Part shown: positions 13,684 through 21,136 of the stretch, in pieces | Layout of the letters: the number at the start of each line of letters is the position of its first letter | Numbering within the stretch: the first letter of the stretch is position 1 | Source: JANMEX01 sp043776635 | Lineage (GTDB): Bacteria; Pseudomonadota; Alphaproteobacteria; Rhizobiales; Rhizobiaceae | DNA length: 25,715 bases | Assembly: GCA_043776635.1 (NCBI GenBank) | Contig: JAYVRA010000059.1 | Location: 1-25,715 of the forward strand | Reading direction: 5' to 3' | Translations under genes and position numbers: made by a program | The notes under the pieces: model-generated | Told to the model about the DNA's origin: nothing | What the model saw: the letters and a program-made list of their open reading frames with translations, nothing else | Database searches by the model: none

Positions 13684-15987
13684 TTGAGCGGTACTGGGAT
13701 GATAAAAAAGCCAGTTAGCCGGGCGGTTGTCTTGACTGCTTCGACGGCGCTCGCCTGTGTGTTTGCATTGATTTTGGCACACCCTGCCCGTGCTCAAAGC
13801 GTGGATGCACTGCAAAGTCCGGTCAAAATTTCTCCTGACGCTAAACTGCTGCTAGTGTCCGATGAGCTGATCTATAACCGCGATGTCAACACGATTACTG
13901 CTCAGGGTAGTGTTCAGATTGATTATGATGGAAACAAATTGGTTGCACGTAAAGTTACTTATGACCAAACAACCGGGCGGTTGCTGGCTGACGGTAATGT
14001 TCAAATTGTCGAAAAAGATGGCAATAAAATATTTGCTGAAAAAATCGATATTACAGATGACTTTAAAGACGGCTTTGTGAATGCGCTGCGAGTCGAATCT
14101 GTCGACAACACGAGGTTTGCTGCGGAAAGTGCCGAGCGTTCAAATGGTAATGTAACGACGTTTAATCAAGGCGTTTACACCGCGTGTGAGCCCTGTTTGG
14201 AACATCCTGAGCGCGCACCAATTTGGCAGGTGAAGGCACGCAAAATTATATGGAACGGAACGAAAAAAACAATTCGTTTCGAACGCGCGCGCTTTGAACT
14301 TTTCGGTTTTCCAATAGCCACACTTCCAGCATTTGAAATTGCTGACCCTTCAGTAAAGCGAAAGACCGGCTTTCTTATTCCCGGTATCAAGTACAGCCAA
14401 AAGCTGGGCGCGGGCGTCACTATTCCTTATTATGTTGCGTTGTCGCCGAGCTACGACCTGCTGTTCTCGCCCACGATCTATTCCAAACAGGGCCTGCTTG
14501 CAGAAGCCGAATTCAGGCAACGTTTGGAAAATGGTAGTTATACGTTGAAAATGGCCGGTATTCACCAGTTGAAACCATCGGCATTTGACGCAGGCTCCAT
14601 TGATGCTTCGGTAAAAAACCGTGGTCTCATCGGTTCCAAAGGCCAGTTTAATGTTAATCCACGCTGGACTTTTGGCTGGGATGTGATGGTGCAGTCGGAC
14701 AAAAGCTTCGGCTATTCTTATGCTATCGCCGGTTTCAATGATTATTACCGCAAAAATGAAGTCTATCTTACCGGCCTGTCCGGCCGCAATTATCTTGATC
14801 TACACGCCTATAAATTCAATACGCAAAACCAGTATGAAAATAAGTCCGGGAACAAGCTGGATGCAAAACAACCATGGGTTGGTGTGCTGGATTATTCTTG
14901 GACTGCACCTCAATCGGTATATGGTGGCGAGCTGAATTTCGATATGAGCGCGCGGGCAACGCATCGCTCACTGCTAGATAAAATAGTGGCTGGAACGGGC
15001 ACAGGCAACATTCCGGGGCTTTCCGGGAAGAGCGAACGACTATCGGCAGAGCTTGAATGGAAACGCACATTTATCACGCAAGGCGGCCTGTCGATTTCGC
15101 CATTGCTGGCGCTTCGCGGCGATGGCGATCTTCTGAATACCGCAGATTTGACCCGCACGGCGGCGCTGCGCGGCATGGCGACGGCGGGCATGGAAGTGCG
15201 GTGGCCGATATTGTTTTCCACGACCTCTGCAACGCACATTCTGGAGCCTATAGCGCAAATTTTTGTGCGCAATAACGAGACCTTGGCCGGTCAGTTGTCC
15301 AATGAAGATGCGCAAAGCTTTGTGTTTGACGCCTCAAACCTATTCGAGCGCGATAAATTTTCGGGCTGGGATCGAGTTGAGAGTGGCACACGCGCTAACC
15401 TTGGACTGCGCTACTCGGGCTCATTTAACAACGGCTGGAGTGCACACGCTCTGGTCGGCCAGTCGTTCCAGCTGGGCGGACGCAACTCATTTGCCTCACC
15501 GGATTTGGTCGCCGCAGGCGCCGCATCCGGTCTTGAAACCAAGGTTTCGGATTATGTGGCAATGGCTGGTGTCAGCAACAACACTGGCTTGGATTTTGCG
15601 CTTCGCGGGCGCTTTGACGAGAAGACATTTGAAACACGCCGCGCTGAGGCTGAAGTGAACTATACCGGTAACCCAATTAGTCTGGGTGCACGTTACGCCT
15701 ACATTCAAAAGCAGCCTCAGTATGGCTTTGCGGAAGATCGCCATGAAGTTACCGGCAACGCAAGCCTGCATTTTAATCAAAACTGGCGTGCTTTCGGCTC
15801 CACCACATATGATATACACAATCATTACGTGAGCAATAACTCACTCGGCCTCGGCTATGATGACAGTTGTACGTCTTACTCAGTGACTCTCACACAAACC
15901 CGTGCGCTGCCGCTTAAAAAACCCGTGCTTACTGTTGGATTCTTCTTGTCCTTCAGAACTTTGGGTGATTTTGGTGTCAGTAAGTAA
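13684..15987 (+). CDS. lptD: LPS-assembly protein LptD
   Basis: The outer-membrane barrel that, with LptE, inserts LPS into the outer leaflet. The 767-residue precursor has a signal peptide (residues 1-37, cleavage after HPARA). An OstA/LptA-like jellyroll follows (about 50-165, SDELIYNRDVNTITAQGSVQI), then a large beta-barrel with alternating pattern to the end. I place the start at TTG 13684 because AAGGAGG lies 8 nt upstream. The ATG at 13699 would be 23 nt away. The mature chain shows only three cysteines, C168 and C171 (ACEPC) and C729 (DDSC), unlike the four that form two disulfides in E. coli LptD. It directly abuts lptG. Confidence 0.92.
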   Translation: MSGTGMIKKPVSRAVVLTASTALACVFALILAHPARAQSVDALQSPVKISPDAKLLLVSDELIYNRDVNTITAQGSVQIDYDGNKLVARKVTYDQTTGRLLADGNVQIVEKDGNKIFAEKIDITDDFKDGFVNALRVESVDNTRFAAESAERSNGNVTTFNQGVYTACEPCLEHPERAPIWQVKARKIIWNGTKKTIRFERARFELFGFPIATLPAFEIADPSVKRKTGFLIPGIKYSQKLGAGVTIPYYVALSPSYDLLFSPTIYSKQGLLAEAEFRQRLENGSYTLKMAGIHQLKPSAFDAGSIDASVKNRGLIGSKGQFNVNPRWTFGWDVMVQSDKSFGYSYAIAGFNDYYRKNEVYLTGLSGRNYLDLHAYKFNTQNQYENKSGNKLDAKQPWVGVLDYSWTAPQSVYGGELNFDMSARATHRSLLDKIVAGTGTGNIPGLSGKSERLSAELEWKRTFITQGGLSISPLLALRGDGDLLNTADLTRTAALRGMATAGMEVRWPILFSTTSATHILEPIAQIFVRNNETLAGQLSNEDAQSFVFDASNLFERDKFSGWDRVESGTRANLGLRYSGSFNNGWSAHALVGQSFQLGGRNSFASPDLVAAGAASGLETKVSDYVAMAGVSNNTGLDFALRGRFDEKTFETRRAEAEVNYTGNPISLGARYAYIQKQPQYGFAEDRHEVTGNASLHFNQNWRAFGSTTYDIHNHYVSNNSLGLGYDDSCTSYSVTLTQTRALPLKKPVLTVGFFLSFRTLGDFGVSK

Positions 15988-16114
15988 TTATGAGACTGAT
16001 TTTACGAACAGTGTAAAAATTGCGGTCATTATTTGGCCTAAGACTGCGCAGAAGACGGAACATTGAAATAATGCTCTCCAACGATGCAAGTTGGCAAAGA
16101 AACGGGTGAAACTT

Positions 16115-17050
16115 ATGACAATTGGCAAACACACAAAAGTAATAGCACTTCTATTAACGATATCAGGCGTGATGGCACCAGTGGTACTAACTGCGCCCTA
16201 TGCCTATGCCAGCGATATAAAAGTGACCGTCAATAAAGTACCCATAACGTCACTCGACATTTCACACCGCGCCGCATTTCTAAAACTTCAGCGAAAAAAG
16301 GGAAACCTCACCAGCTTGGCCACGGATGAACTCATTGATGAGTCCTTGAAGGTGGTGGAAATCAAGCGTGTGGGCGTTCGCATTCCCGATGATGCCGTGG
16401 CAAAAGCATTTGCGAATTTCGCCGTGCAGAACAAATTAAAGCCGGCTCAACTTGAACAAGTGCTCAACCAAGCGGGCGTGACACCGAAGCATTTTAAAGA
16501 TTTTATTCGCACCCAAATGGGTTGGGGGCAGGCTGTTGGAGCGCGTTTTCGGGCAACAAGTGCGACCAGTCAGCATGATTTGGTAGCTAAAATGCTCGAA
16601 AAGGGCGCCTCAAAGCCGTCTGCGACCGAGTACATGCTGCAACAAGTAATTTTTGTTGTGCCAACGGCAAAACGTAGCCAGATAATTGGCCAGCGCAAGA
16701 AAGAAGCCACTGCGATGCGCGCGCGCTACACGGGATGCGACACCACGCGCCAGTTTGCGACCGGCCTTAAAGATGTCACGGTGCGAGACCTTGGACGGTT
16801 GCTCGCGCCGGAACTTCCGCCGGAATGGGCCGAGTTAATCAAAAAGACCCAAGCAGGCGGCGCAACAACCATCCGCGAAACTGATAAGGGTGTTGAATTT
16901 ATCGGGGTATGCCGCACCAAAGAAGTTTCAGATGATAAAGCGGCGATGATGGTGCTGCAAAGCGGGGGAACTGCTGATAAAGCAAGCAAGGAACTTGATG
17001 ATAAATACATCAAGGAACTGCGCGACCGCGCTCAAATCGTGCGTCTTTGA
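16115..17050 (+). CDS. surA: SurA-like periplasmic chaperone / peptidyl-prolyl isomerase
   Basis: A 311-residue exported protein likely to escort unfolded outer-membrane barrels such as LptD. A signal peptide spans about residues 1-32 (hydrophobic core VIALLLTISGVMAPVVL, cleavage after AYA). The SurA N-terminal domain follows: IKVTVNKVPITSLDISHRAAFL, then LATDELIDESLKVVEIKRVGVRI. The second half resembles a diverged parvulin-like region and lacks a clear catalytic motif, so isomerase activity is uncertain. The frame extends upstream to TTG 16091. I prefer ATG 16115, which has GGGTGAAA just before it and a better signal peptide. It follows lptD after 127 nt and precedes pdxA by 5 nt. Confidence 0.8.
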   Translation: MTIGKHTKVIALLLTISGVMAPVVLTAPYAYASDIKVTVNKVPITSLDISHRAAFLKLQRKKGNLTSLATDELIDESLKVVEIKRVGVRIPDDAVAKAFANFAVQNKLKPAQLEQVLNQAGVTPKHFKDFIRTQMGWGQAVGARFRATSATSQHDLVAKMLEKGASKPSATEYMLQQVIFVVPTAKRSQIIGQRKKEATAMRARYTGCDTTRQFATGLKDVTVRDLGRLLAPELPPEWAELIKKTQAGGATTIRETDKGVEFIGVCRTKEVSDDKAAMMVLQSGGTADKASKELDDKYIKELRDRAQIVRL

Positions 17051-17055
17051 AATAG

Positions 17056-18054
17056 ATGGCACTAGCGCTTTCTGTCGGCGACCCATCCGGTATCGGTCCT
17101 GAAATTGCATTAATGGCATGGCTGCTTAGACACGAGCGTGAGATTCCCGCGTTCTTTCTTATCGCTGATCCACGGCAGGTCGCGATGCGCGCCAAAACAA
17201 TTGGCATCAATGCGCCAATGGAAGTTTGTAATCCGCGAGATGTTCAGGACATTTTTCAAAAGGCACTGCCCATTTATTCGTTGCAAAACCATCACGGCGA
17301 AACGCCCGGTGAGCCGCAGCTTACCAACGCTCCCGGAACAATTGAGGCCATTGATGTTGCGGTACGCCTTGTTGTTTCAGGGCAAGCGTCTGGCGTTGTA
17401 ACCTGCCCAATTGCCAAAAAACCACTTTATGACGCTGGCTTTCGTTTCCCCGGGCACACCGAGTATTTGGCACATCTGGCTGGAAATATAGATGGGCAGG
17501 CCCTATTGCCAGTGATGATGCTGGCGGGGCCGGAGCTGCGAACCGTTCCAGTGACAATCCATATCCCGTTGCACCAAGTGCCGCAGGCGCTTACTAAAAA
17601 CTTGATCAAGCAAACGGCAATCATTGTCGATAGGGATTTGCGTAGCCGTTTTGGAATTGCAAATCCCCGCATTGCTCTTGCCGGGCTTAATCCCCACGCA
17701 GGCGAAGGCGGGGCCTTGGGGCTCGAGGACGGCGCAATTATTGCGCCCGCAATCGCAGCGCTCCAAGCGCTTGGCATCAATGCGTTTGGACCTTTGCCTG
17801 CCGATACGATGTTTCATAAAGCAGCCCGTCAAACCTATGATGTTGCCCTGTGCATGTATCACGACCAAGCTCTGATACCGGCAAAAGCGTTGGCGTTTGA
17901 CAATGCCGTAAACGTTACGTTGGGGCTGCCGTTTATTCGGACGTCGCCGGATCATGGCACCGCATTCGGCATCGCAGGCACGGGCACCGCGCGACCGGAC
18001 AGCCTGATTGCCGCGCTGAAAATGGCCCATGAAATGGCAACGAAAAAAGTATGA
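17056..18054 (+). CDS. pdxA: 4-hydroxythreonine-4-phosphate dehydrogenase
   Basis: Oxidises 4-phosphohydroxy-L-threonine with NAD in the DXP-dependent route to pyridoxal phosphate. The 332 residues show the family signatures: SVGDPSGIGPEIAL at the start, TCPIAKKPLYDAGFRFPGHTEYLA (substrate and metal histidine), LNPHAGEGGALG, and MYHDQALIPAK with the third metal-site histidine. The C-terminal FIRTSPDHGTAFGIAGTG completes it. Length is normal. It overlaps rsmA by 4 nt (ATGA), a common arrangement in proteobacteria. Confidence 0.96.
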   Translation: MALALSVGDPSGIGPEIALMAWLLRHEREIPAFFLIADPRQVAMRAKTIGINAPMEVCNPRDVQDIFQKALPIYSLQNHHGETPGEPQLTNAPGTIEAIDVAVRLVVSGQASGVVTCPIAKKPLYDAGFRFPGHTEYLAHLAGNIDGQALLPVMMLAGPELRTVPVTIHIPLHQVPQALTKNLIKQTAIIVDRDLRSRFGIANPRIALAGLNPHAGEGGALGLEDGAIIAPAIAALQALGINAFGPLPADTMFHKAARQTYDVALCMYHDQALIPAKALAFDNAVNVTLGLPFIRTSPDHGTAFGIAGTGTARPDSLIAALKMAHEMATKKV

Positions 18055-18884
18055 GCACCCCGGATGGACTGCCCCCGCTACGCGATGTGATCAACAAGCA
18101 TGGCATCGCGCCGAAAAAATCTCTTGGTCAAAACTTTCTGCTTGATCTTAATCTAACGTCAAAGGTCGCCCGCGCTTCCGGCAGCTTAGAGGGCGCGGAT
18201 GTGATCGAAATCGGGCCAGGACCCGGCGGACTAACCCGCGCCCTGCTTATGAATGGCGTCCGTAAAGTGGTAGCAATTGAGCGTGATGACCGCTGTATTG
18301 CAGCACTTGAAGAAATTTCCAGCCATTATCCCGGGCGTCTGGAGGTCATTGCTGAAGATGCGTTGACCTGTGATTTTGAAAAAATAGCATCGAATTTAGA
18401 TAAACCCCGGATTGTAGCAAACTTGCCCTATAATATCGGGACGGAACTATTGCTGCGCTGGCTGACGCCGGCTGTATGGCCGCCTTTTTGGTCATCACTC
18501 ACTTTAATGTTCCAAAAAGAAGTGGCGCAGCGCATTGTTGCGGACGCTGGCGATGATGCTTACGGTCGTTTGGGTGTGCTTTGCGGCTGGCGAAGCAACG
18601 CTGAACTGATGTTTGAAATTTCACCAATGGCGTTTACGCCGCCGCCAAAGGTAACCTCTGCTGTCGTCCATGTCACGCCGAAACTATTGCCTTTAGACGT
18701 TCCGCTTGCCCGACTGGAGGCAGTAACCAAAGCAGCCTTCGGCCAACGCCGTAAAATGCTGCGTCAAAGTATCAAAAGCATTGGCGGTGAAGCGCTGTTG
18801 GATAAGGTAGGGATTGACGGAACGAGACGGGCCGAAACTCTAAGCGTAGACGAATTTGTCGCGCTCGCAAACGCGATTGGGTAA
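18051..18884 (+). CDS. rsmA: 16S rRNA (adenine1518-N6/adenine1519-N6)-dimethyltransferase
   Basis: Dimethylates two adjacent adenines near the 3' end of 16S rRNA late in small-subunit assembly; loss gives kasugamycin resistance in other bacteria. The 277 residues contain PKKSLGQNFLLD (RNA and SAM contact), the SAM-binding loop IEIGPGPGGLT, the acidic residue AIERDD, and the catalytic motif ANLPYNI. The C-terminal helical domain has FGQRRKMLRQS. It is the last intact gene of the rightward operon. Confidence 0.96.
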   Translation: MSTPDGLPPLRDVINKHGIAPKKSLGQNFLLDLNLTSKVARASGSLEGADVIEIGPGPGGLTRALLMNGVRKVVAIERDDRCIAALEEISSHYPGRLEVIAEDALTCDFEKIASNLDKPRIVANLPYNIGTELLLRWLTPAVWPPFWSSLTLMFQKEVAQRIVADAGDDAYGRLGVLCGWRSNAELMFEISPMAFTPPPKVTSAVVHVTPKLLPLDVPLARLEAVTKAAFGQRRKMLRQSIKSIGGEALLDKVGIDGTRRAETLSVDEFVALANAIG

Positions 18885-18973
18885 CGCATTTTCGGGTTAC
18901 GTTGCGTTTACAAATAGTAGCAAAAAAGGACTGTTTGGGGAAACGTTTTGGTTACATCAAAATGAGCCGCACT
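18885..18973. other. Intergenic sequence between rsmA and the vapC remnant
   Basis: I see only a weak 5-bp GTAAC/GTTAC stem just after the rsmA stop, with no T-tract. No gene or clear terminator is visible here. Confidence 0.5.
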
Positions 18974-19362
18974 CTAATAAATTTGTAGCCCCGGATGTTC
19001 GGTCATCGGCTCAAAATTACGATCGTCGTGCAAGAGTTGATGGTTATTTTCGATGCAAAATTTGACGATTATTAAGTCCATAGTCTTGCGAATTGTTATA
19101 ACTTTACTGCAAAGATGGCAGAAATTTGCGGCGGATTTTATGGCGATGTCTTTGTCTGACATAGAAGTTACACGATATTGCTGAAGCGCTGAAAGAATAG
19201 TCTGCGCGTTCGCGTTGCCTTTGCACGTTGTAAAATTTCCAAGAGCACAATGTCGCCGACAATGATTTTGCGGGAGTTCGATACGCTGGTCAATTTTCGT
19301 ACAGAAAGAGTATCGGTGTTACGTAGATTGGCGATCCAAACAGAACTATCAACGACGATCAT
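18974..19362 (-). pseudogene. vapC: Frameshifted VapC-type PIN-domain toxin
   Basis: Two adjacent open pieces together make one PIN-domain ribonuclease. The first starts MIVVDSSVWIANLR at ATG 19362 and keeps E42 (VLLEILQ), but stops at 64 codons. The second continues in another frame as ILSALQQYRVTSM, TIRKTMDLII and LLHDDRNFEP. The combined length, 389 nt, is one nucleotide short of 130 codons, so a single-base deletion explains it. The lost frame is near codon 49 (about 19210-19220). All four acidic PIN positions are still encoded. Intact VapC proteins are about 130 residues and cut RNA, often initiator tRNA. The start overlaps the vapB stop (ATGA), as in living modules. Confidence 0.85.
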
Positions 19363-19555
19363 TCAAATATCCGGCCTTGTCGCATTTCATCTAAATCGCC
19401 GATCCATCCCATTCCAGCCATCTTCGAAATTGCCTCGCGATGTGACTTTTGCAAGGTCAGCAGTCTAAGCCTCTCCTATACCGTCACCTTTTTGGTTACA
19501 AATCCGGTCACTGCCATAGCCGTAAGCTTGTCACTATATCGATGTTTGTACGCAT
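19359..19555 (-). pseudogene. vapB: Broken VapB-type antitoxin
   Basis: Reading leftward from ATG 19555 gives MRTNIDI, then a one-base loss shifts the frame. In the shifted frame the sequence resumes as DKLTAMAVTGF, TKKVTV, an in-frame TAG where a glutamate codon is expected, then LRLLTLQKSHREAISKMAG and GWIGDLDEMRQGR. The total of 197 nt is one short of 66 codons. The N-terminal piece resembles the ribbon-helix-helix DNA-binding part of VapB antitoxins with the T-K-K-x-x-V-E-E-A-L-R pattern, and the C-terminal piece is the toxin-binding tail. GAGG lies 6 nt before the ATG. With a deletion and a nonsense codon the gene cannot make a full antitoxin. Confidence 0.82.
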
Positions 19556-19566
19556 TTCATGCCTCG

Positions 19567-19596
19567 ATGTGTAGAAATTCTAAATATCATACACAT
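19567..19596. promoter_or_regulatory. Palindromic candidate operator/promoter of the vapBC remnant
   Basis: Perfect 7-bp arms ATGTGTA (19567-19573) and TACACAT (19590-19596) are separated by 16 nt. Inside lies a second inverted repeat, TAGAA-A-TTCTA (19572-19582). The site lies 12-41 nt upstream of the vapB start codon. On the minus strand TATGAT (19586-19591) is a good -10 hexamer. VapB proteins repress their own promoters by binding such palindromes, so this is a likely autoregulatory site left behind. Confidence 0.55.
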
Positions 19597-19618
19597 TGAT
19601 TCAATTAAAACAGGATTT

Positions 19619-21133
19619 TCAGGAGACAACAACCGTCCGCATTGGCTTGCCGACGAGTTTTGCAAATTGCTGCAAGCGGTTTTCAGTGCGCTCGCCAGCA
19701 AGATTTGCGGCGTCTTGCGGCACGGCGAACAGGAAGCCGCCTATACCATCGGAGATGAGTTTCAGGCGCGGGATGAGGCCGGGCATTGCTGCAGAATAGA
19801 GATAGATGACGCGGAGCAAAGCTCCCAGCATTTTGGCACGGTCATAAAGCCGTTGAGGTGCCAATGTCCGCATTTCCGGTGAAAGTGCATCGTCAATCAT
19901 GCCTTCATGGCGGTAGAAATTCGCCAGCGCCATATAAACGCGGCCTGGATGATCGATGCCGACAAAGGCGCCATGGGCGATGATGTTCAACGATTGCGCG
20001 CCGCGATAATCCGGATGGGCGCGCCAGCCGATATCGGCCAACAGACAAGCTGCCTCGCGGTAGCGTACTTCGTTTTCGCTCTCAGCTATGCCAAGAAATT
20101 TTAAGGCGTCGCCCGTCCACTCCGCCAATTCCCGCGCGTGCTGCGGCGAGCGGGAACGCAATGTTGAGAGCTCCTCTGCCGCCTCCAAGAGCGGGTCTTT
20201 CAACTGCTCCTCTTCGCTGAGCAGCGAGTAAAGATAGCCTTCGCGCACACCAAGGGCCGAAAACAGCACGGACTTCGGGCGCATCTTCTGAATAACTTCG
20301 AGCAGAACAATTGCGCCATACGGCAGCAAGGATTGCCGGTTGCGCGAGACCGTCTCGATGCCGTCTATGCCCGCCGCCTCGCCCTTGGCGACCTTGCGCA
20401 AGAACGGCACAGCCTCAGCGTAGGGAATTTCATATTCATGCATGACATGCAGCGGGTAGTGCGCCGCGCCCATGTGCAGCTTACCCAAGTTTCGCCATGT
20501 ACCGCCTACTGCATAAAAAGCACGGTTTCTGCCCGCATCCAAAAGCTCGGCGCGTTCCAACTCCAGCTTGGCAATTTTCTGCGCCTTATCAAGCGAGCCC
20601 CCGGACATATCGGCAAGGCGCAACCCGCCAAGTGGCAGTGTGATGCCTATGCCAATGACGCGCTCTTTAACATCCACCAATTCCAGGCTGCCACCGCCCA
20701 AATCACCGGCGATGCCATCGGGCCTATGGAACGAGGAGATGATGCCCATGGCGGAAAAATACGCCTCTTCGCGCCCTGTCAGCACTTTGATAGAGACACC
20801 TAAAATCTCTTCAGCTGCATTGATAAACGCTGAACCGTTAGAAGCCTCGCGGGCTGCGGCGGTTGCCAGCACATGCATGGTTTTCGCGCCCGCCTGCTGC
20901 GATAGGGCACGAAAACGTTTCAGCGCAGCCAATGCACCTTCGACGGCCTTGGGATTTAAGCGCCCCGTGTCGGCAATACCCTTGCCGAGACCGCAAAGAA
21001 TTTTTTCGTTGAACAGAACAGTAGGAGCGCGCACGACTCCTTCGTACACCACGAGACGTACAGAATTTGAACCAATATCGACAACGGAAACCGGTTCGCG
21101 TCCTGTTAGTCGGCCTTGGGCTGGTTTATTCAT
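19619..21133 (-). CDS. ppx: Exopolyphosphatase (Ppx/GppA family)
   Basis: Releases phosphate from the ends of polyphosphate chains; some relatives hydrolyse pppGpp. The 504 residues have the ASKHA phosphate-1 loop VDIGSNSVRLVVYEG (about 19-33) and the phosphate-2 loop GDLGGGSLELVDV (about 143-155). A C-terminal helical HD-like part follows (from about residue 310, LREGYLYSLL onward, with AHPDYRG and FVGIDHPGR). This is the long two-domain form. It starts 3 nt after the ppk stop, so synthesis and breakdown of polyphosphate are co-transcribed. Confidence 0.92.
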   Translation of the reverse strand: MNKPAQGRLTGREPVSVVDIGSNSVRLVVYEGVVRAPTVLFNEKILCGLGKGIADTGRLNPKAVEGALAALKRFRALSQQAGAKTMHVLATAAAREASNGSAFINAAEEILGVSIKVLTGREEAYFSAMGIISSFHRPDGIAGDLGGGSLELVDVKERVIGIGITLPLGGLRLADMSGGSLDKAQKIAKLELERAELLDAGRNRAFYAVGGTWRNLGKLHMGAAHYPLHVMHEYEIPYAEAVPFLRKVAKGEAAGIDGIETVSRNRQSLLPYGAIVLLEVIQKMRPKSVLFSALGVREGYLYSLLSEEEQLKDPLLEAAEELSTLRSRSPQHARELAEWTGDALKFLGIAESENEVRYREAACLLADIGWRAHPDYRGAQSLNIIAHGAFVGIDHPGRVYMALANFYRHEGMIDDALSPEMRTLAPQRLYDRAKMLGALLRVIYLYSAAMPGLIPRLKLISDGIGGFLFAVPQDAANLAGERTENRLQQFAKLVGKPMRTVVVS

Positions 21134-21136
21134 GCG

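Noticed and set aside
17503..18030. 175-codon minus-strand frame inside pdxA
   Set aside because: Shadow of the highly conserved pdxA reading frame.
18882..18901. Possible terminator after rsmA (GTAAC/GTTAC stem)
   Set aside because: Only a 5-bp stem with a 10-nt loop and no T-tract.
18946..19500. 11-bp sequence TTTTGGTTACA occurring at 18946-18956 and 19490-19500, as possible insertion-site repeats flanking vapBC
   Set aside because: The right copy lies inside the vapB coding remnant rather than outside the module, so it cannot be a flanking duplication; chance is the simpler explanation.
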